From Bacteroidales bacterium (GTDB lineage: Bacteria; Bacteroidota; Bacteroidia; Bacteroidales; Bacteroidaceae), in assembly GCA_004552155.1 (NCBI GenBank), contig SFPF01000095.1, positions 1 through 9,051 on the forward strand: a stretch of DNA of 9,051 bases. The letters are read 5' to 3'. Under the pieces are notes generated by a model that saw nothing but the letters and a program-made list of their open reading frames with translations, made no database searches and was not told where the DNA came from. The position numbers and the translations under genes are program-made. Shown here in pieces: positions 5,812 through 9,051 of the stretch. Every line of letters starts with the position of its first letter. Within the stretch, counting starts at the first letter, position 1.

Positions 5812-6512
5812 CTATTGTGCCAATTCCTTGATAAGCGCTGCGAGCTGGTCGAGCGGCAGCATGTTCGGTCCGTCGCTCAGGGCGTGGTCGGGGTCGGGGT
5901 GCGTTTCGAAGAAGAAACCGTTTGCCCCGAATGCCTTGGCGGCCAGTGCCATAGAGGGAATGTACTCGCGGTTGCCGCCCGTCTTGCCGCCAGCCGCTCC
6001 GGGACGCTGCACGCTGTGGGTGCAATCCATCACCACGCGGTCGGTGTATTGCTTCATGAGGGGGATGTTGCGGAAGTCAACTACAAGGTTGTTGTAGCTT
6101 TCTCGACGGGATATTGCATGTCGTCTCCCGAGAGGAACTGCGCCTTCTTCACGTTCACGATGCAGCCCGTTTGCGAAGCGGCCACGAGCAGGTCGGTCTG
6201 CCGGCACAGAAATGCCGGGATTTGCAGAATGTCGGCCACCTCACCCGCAGCGGTAGCTTGGCTGCTCTCGTGAATGTCCGTTAGGATAGGAAGTCCAAAC
6301 TGCGCCTTGATGTCGGCAAGCATTTGCATGCCCTTTTCAAGTCCCGGACCTCGGAAAGAATGTATGGAAGTGCGGTTGGCTTTATCGAAAGAAGCTTTGA
6401 AATAGATGGTTGCCCCCGTCTGCTGTTTGATGCTTGCCAGTTCGCTTGCCACAGTCTGCAAGACGTCCATGCTCTCTATGACGCAAGGTCCGGCGATAAA
6501 TATTGGTTTCAT
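5812..6512 (-). pseudogene. kdsA: Kdo-8-phosphate synthase (KdsA), internal deletion with frameshift
   Basis: The enzyme condenses PEP with arabinose 5-phosphate to give Kdo 8-phosphate, so its substrate is the product of the next gene. Recognised motifs are IAGPCVIES at residue 6, [12 protein letters not shown] at 38, [19 protein letters not shown], and [14 protein letters not shown]. After PVEKA (residue 139) the frame ends in TTTL and a stop. The other frame continues at once with [32 protein letters not shown] and FFETHPDPDHALSDGPNML to the normal C-terminus. The segment between, which in relatives holds the LTERG motif (about 18 residues), is missing; the lost length is 1 modulo 3. The four metal ligands of metal-dependent KdsA (Cys10, then His, Glu and Asp in the second frame) are all present but split by the break. 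The Met at 6512 is chosen because the one at 6533 overlaps the promoter box. As given, no working enzyme is made. Confidence 0.9.
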
Positions 6513-6530
6513 AGGATAAGGTTTCTCCTG

Positions 6531-6538
6531 CAAAGTTA
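6531..6538 (-). promoter_or_regulatory. TAnnTTTG promoter box ahead of kdsA
   Basis: On the minus strand TAACTTTG (plus 6531-6538) matches the Bacteroidetes -7 consensus and lies 18 bases before the kdsA start codon, leaving a leader of roughly a dozen bases. The -33 region is AT-rich without a clear TTTG, so this is a partial match. A GGAG lies between the box and the start codon. Confidence 0.6.
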
Positions 6539-6745
6539 CGTAAAAATACTTAGCAATACCCTTTACTTACTTTATAGTTTCTTTTTTGTTACAGGTTTTA
6601 TGACGATTGGATAATATTTAGAGATTTTCCCGCCATTTCCCCAAAGGCAAGTGCGCCCTAAAACACAATTTGAAGGCCACCTAAAATTTTTCCCTCAATT
6701 TGGCGTTATTATGGAATAAGATCACATCTGATAGAAGATTATACC

Positions 6746-8029
6746 ATGCCCAATAGAATTATATCTGTCCAAAGAACGCCTGGCAAGCGTCTCTGTGATT
6801 GTACCAAGCCTTTGCTCGCTGTTGTCATCTCGCTGGTCGCTATGACGGCACTATTCTTCATCTCGTTGGTGGCAGTTAGCCACATTATGAAAAGCAGCAT
6901 ATCCCAAAACGCCCTGATTTCTGCCCAAACCATTGATGAAGAAGGGCTGAAGCGAAAAATCGGAGGCATTCCTATTTTCAGGCTTGACAACTTCACGGAC
7001 GCATTGATGATCAATATAGCAACCAACATAGACGAGCGCAACTCTGTGGAATCGGCTATGAATTGCACTTACACTTATCGCGGCAACAGAATGTCGGTTA
7101 CTCAAGGCATCAGAGATGCTATCAATGAAGACTACGAGCACGATGCCTTCGAGTATGCCCGATATTGGCATGGATACTTGCTCTTTTTACGGCCGCTGCT
7201 AACCGCGACCGACTACTCGGGCATCAGAATACTGAATTACGTTGTGCTATCCCTACTGCTTGGGGGCATAATATGTATGGGGATTAGGCGTAGGATGTAT
7301 GGGACAATCGTAGCATTTATAACCTCGCTCGTTGCCATAAATTTCTGGATGGTACCTCTTTCCATGCAGTACTCAAATACGTTTTACACCGTATTTGCTG
7401 CTACTATATATATATTGTGTACCGACAGGCAACCGAAAAACAGAACCTGGCTGGCTGCCCTATTCTGCATTATTGGCGGCATAACCGCCTTTACGGATTT
7501 ACTAACCACGCCTTTGCTGACGTTATGTATTCCCTTGCTTTTCCTGCTTGCCAAAGAAAAAGATTTACCTACCCAAAACGCGCTTAAATATACCGCAATA
7601 TGCAGCACGACTTGGACGGTAGGCTATGCCGGTATTTGGATAACGAAGTGGCTGCTTGCAGCAGTGCTGACGGGTTACGACATAAGCGATGCAGCGCAAC
7701 AAATCAGTGTGCGCACAGCGACCGAATTCATGGATGTAGACATGTCTCTTTGGGGAATAGCGTCCTTTATTTTTGCACACAAGATAATATTCTTTGCGCT
7801 TGCAACAGTGAGCATTGCATTTATAAGCCTCACCATTTGGCAATACCAAAGAAACCCTCTCCTATTCAAGAAGTATAGTTATCTGCTACTTATAGCCGCT
7901 TTCCCGTTGTTTTGGTTTCTGGCGATTAGGAACCATTGCGTGATTCATTATTGGTTTGTATGGCGACTGTCGGCAATAACCATCTTTGCTTACGGTCTCT
8001 TTTTACTGCGCACCAGAAGCAATTCATAG
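6746..8029 (+). CDS. Polytopic membrane protein, possible GT-C type glycosyltransferase
   Basis: A 427-residue integral membrane protein with about ten hydrophobic segments. The first is at 22-48. A large extracytoplasmic loop of about 110 residues follows, containing the acidic motif RLDNFTDALMINIA, the MNCTYTYRGN region and YARYWHGYLLFLRPLLTATDYSGIRILNY. Later signatures are GGITAFTDLLTTPLLTL and, near the end, RNHCVIHYWFVWR. A first helix followed by a loop with paired acidic residues is the layout of GT-C glycosyltransferases, which use polyprenyl-phosphate sugars. I do not recognise a named family. It converges on a GtrB-like GT2 gene, a plausible partner that would supply the lipid-linked sugar. 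By eye it is richer in A and T than the kdsA-to-sigma block, which hints at transfer. No convincing promoter is visible in the 233 bp upstream. Confidence 0.78.
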   Translation: MPNRIISVQRTPGKRLCDCTKPLLAVVISLVAMTALFFISLVAVSHIMKSSISQNALISAQTIDEEGLKRKIGGIPIFRLDNFTDALMINIATNIDERNSVESAMNCTYTYRGNRMSVTQGIRDAINEDYEHDAFEYARYWHGYLLFLRPLLTATDYSGIRILNYVVLSLLLGGIICMGIRRRMYGTIVAFITSLVAINFWMVPLSMQYSNTFYTVFAATIYILCTDRQPKNRTWLAALFCIIGGITAFTDLLTTPLLTLCIPLLFLLAKEKDLPTQNALKYTAICSTTWTVGYAGIWITKWLLAAVLTGYDISDAAQQISVRTATEFMDVDMSLWGIASFIFAHKIIFFALATVSIAFISLTIWQYQRNPLLFKKYSYLLLIAAFPLFWFLAIRNHCVIHYWFVWRLSAITIFAYGLFLLRTRSNS

Positions 8030-8913
8030 AGTTGCCTATGCTTTTGGGTAACTACTTCAAGGATTAGCCCGCCGATAAAGAAAAGCATAGCAAGCAGCAA
8101 ACCGAAACCACAGGCTATCAGCGTTGGGAAACGCGGCACAAGTCCTGTTTCCCAATACTCGGTGATAACGGGAATCATCATAAAGACCGAGACAAGGCCT
8201 ATCGCCACTGCAATGGAGGAGAAAAAAGCAAGGGGCTTATAGTCGCGAAAGAGGCGAAATACGGTTTTCACAACTTTATAACCATCAGAGATGGTATTGA
8301 GTTTAGATACACTTCCTGAAGGGCGATTGCGATAATTTATTGGCAACTCTTTCAAAACGAATTTCTTGTCAAGTGCATGGATCGTCATCTCCGTCTCTAT
8401 CTCAAATCCTTGGGCTAGCACTGGGAAATTTTTTACGAACAACGGACTAAACGCCCTATATCCTGTCATTATATCCCGTACGTCGCTTTCAAAAATACTA
8501 TTAATGAGTTTTCTCACCATGCGATTACCAAAGTTATGGAAGCGGCGGTCGTTTTCGACAAAATACGTAGCAGACAGCCTATCTCCTATCACCATATCTG
8601 CCTCTCCATTCAGCACAGCATTACACATGGCGAAGGCTTGTTCTGCAGGATAAGTATCATCGCCGTCTACCATGAGATAACATTCTGCATCAATATCTCT
8701 GAACATAGTGCGCACCACATTACCCTTCCCTTGCCTGCGTTCAACCTGCACGACAGCCCCATGTTCTGCTGCAAAGGCAGACGTACGGTCTGTTGAATTG
8801 TTATCGTAAACATAAATCGTAGCATCAGGCAAAGCAATTTTGAAATCATCGACAACTTTGCCAATGGTTGCTTCCTCATTAAAGCAAGGGATTAGAACTG
8901 CTATTTTATCCAT
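7990..8913 (-). CDS. GT2 family glycosyltransferase with two C-terminal membrane helices
   Basis: A 307-residue protein of the polyprenyl-phosphate glycosyltransferase type (DPM1/GtrB-like GT2), which moves a sugar from a nucleotide donor onto a lipid phosphate at the inner face of the membrane. The GT-A domain spans residues 1-225: IAVLIPCFNEEATIGKVV at 4, YDNNSTDRT at 36, RRQGKGNVVRTMF at 59, the DxD-type DGDDTYP at 83, GDRLSATYF, then IMTGYRAFSPLF and GFEIETEMTIHALD. Two helices follow at about 228-250 and 263-286. The length is normal. The Met at 8913 is the start; an in-frame upstream extension would run through the rRNA terminator into the 5S gene and is not credible. Its 3' end overlaps the convergent membrane protein gene by 40 bp. 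Donor sugar unknown. Confidence 0.92.
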   Translation of the reverse strand: MDKIAVLIPCFNEEATIGKVVDDFKIALPDATIYVYDNNSTDRTSAFAAEHGAVVQVERRQGKGNVVRTMFRDIDAECYLMVDGDDTYPAEQAFAMCNAVLNGEADMVIGDRLSATYFVENDRRFHNFGNRMVRKLINSIFESDVRDIMTGYRAFSPLFVKNFPVLAQGFEIETEMTIHALDKKFVLKELPINYRNRPSGSVSKLNTISDGYKVVKTVFRLFRDYKPLAFFSSIAVAIGLVSVFMMIPVITEYWETGLVPRFPTLIACGFGLLLAMLFFIGGLILEVVTQKHRQLYELLLVRSKKRP

Positions 8914-8940
8914 AATCTTCAATACGATGTAGGTAAATAT

Positions 8941-8990
8941 ATAAAATAAAAGAACCTGCATCCGTATTTTATTACAAATGCAGGTTCTTT
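8941..8990 (-). terminator. rRNA operon terminator
   Basis: A 13-bp perfect stem (8949-8961 with 8978-8990) and 16-nt loop, followed on the minus strand by TTTATTTTAT, lies about ten bases beyond the 5S rRNA 3' end. It is the expected intrinsic terminator of the rRNA operon. The GT2 gene starts 27 bases downstream, so any read-through from the rRNA promoter would enter that gene. Confidence 0.9.
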
Positions 8991-8996
8991 CATCTA

Positions 8997-9051
8997 AAAG
9001 CTGGCGGCGACCTACTCTCCCGCGGGTCTGCAGTACCATCGGCGCGGACGG
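8997..9051 (-). rRNA. rrf: 5S ribosomal RNA, 3' end (partial)
   Basis: Read on the minus strand, the last 55 bases contain CGCCGATGGTACTGC, then GCGGGAGAGTAGGTCGCCGCCAG, the conserved 3' half of bacterial 5S rRNA in its Bacteroidetes form. The 5' part lies beyond the window edge, so the rest of the rRNA operon (23S, 16S) should follow to the right. The exact 3' end is estimated from the final paired CCAG. Confidence 0.92.

Noticed and set aside
8914..9039. Upstream in-frame start for the GT2 gene
   Set aside because: The extension would translate the rRNA terminator and 5S rRNA; the Met at 8913 begins exactly at the conserved GT2 N-terminus.

Overview
The window looks like a chromosomal piece of a Bacteroidales bacterium, most likely Prevotellaceae or a close relative. 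The reasons are Bacteroidetes-type promoters (TTTG, about 20 bases, TAnnTTTG), no clear Shine-Dalgarno sites, a Bacteroides-style ECF sigma operon, an export tail resembling a type IX secretion sorting domain, and Kdo genes of the Bacteroidales type. The family assignment comes from sequence features only and is tentative.

Layout. Bases 1-250 have no gene. They hold a perfect 24-bp inverted repeat, a periodic ATTCGTG word array, three tandem copies of a 22-bp repeat and a bidirectional terminator. Then, all on the minus strand and read right to left, comes an ECF sigma operon (sigma factor 1716-1171, single-pass membrane protein 1122-760, Spy/CpxP-like periplasmic protein 779-264). Upstream of it is a small exported protein (2113-1790) with two tandem promoters and its own terminator. 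Next is a second minus-strand group running from 6512 to 2277: kdsA, kpsF, a secreted or periplasmic phospholipase D/cardiolipin synthase-like protein, and a membrane acyltransferase. It begins at a TAACTTTG promoter box. The plus strand carries one polytopic membrane protein (6746-8029). Its 3' end overlaps by 40 bp the 3' end of a convergent family 2 glycosyltransferase with two C-terminal membrane helices (8913-7990). The right edge is the 3' end of a 5S rRNA gene on the minus strand with its terminator, so an rRNA operon enters from the right.

How the genes work together. The theme is the cell envelope: Kdo synthesis for LPS (kpsF makes arabinose 5-phosphate, kdsA condenses it with PEP), phospholipid or phosphodiester chemistry, acyl transfer to a glycan, lipid-linked sugar transfer, and an ECF sigma system with a periplasmic Spy-like protein that probably senses or buffers envelope stress.

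Most notable observation. Three neighbouring genes each lack a conserved internal segment of about 18-25 codons: the PLD protein (in frame, near 4437), kpsF (with frameshift, near 5095) and kdsA (with frameshift, near 6096). Sequence on both sides of each gap is otherwise well conserved. Either this is real, clustered decay or variation of envelope genes, or it is an assembly or sequencing artefact. Raw reads would decide.
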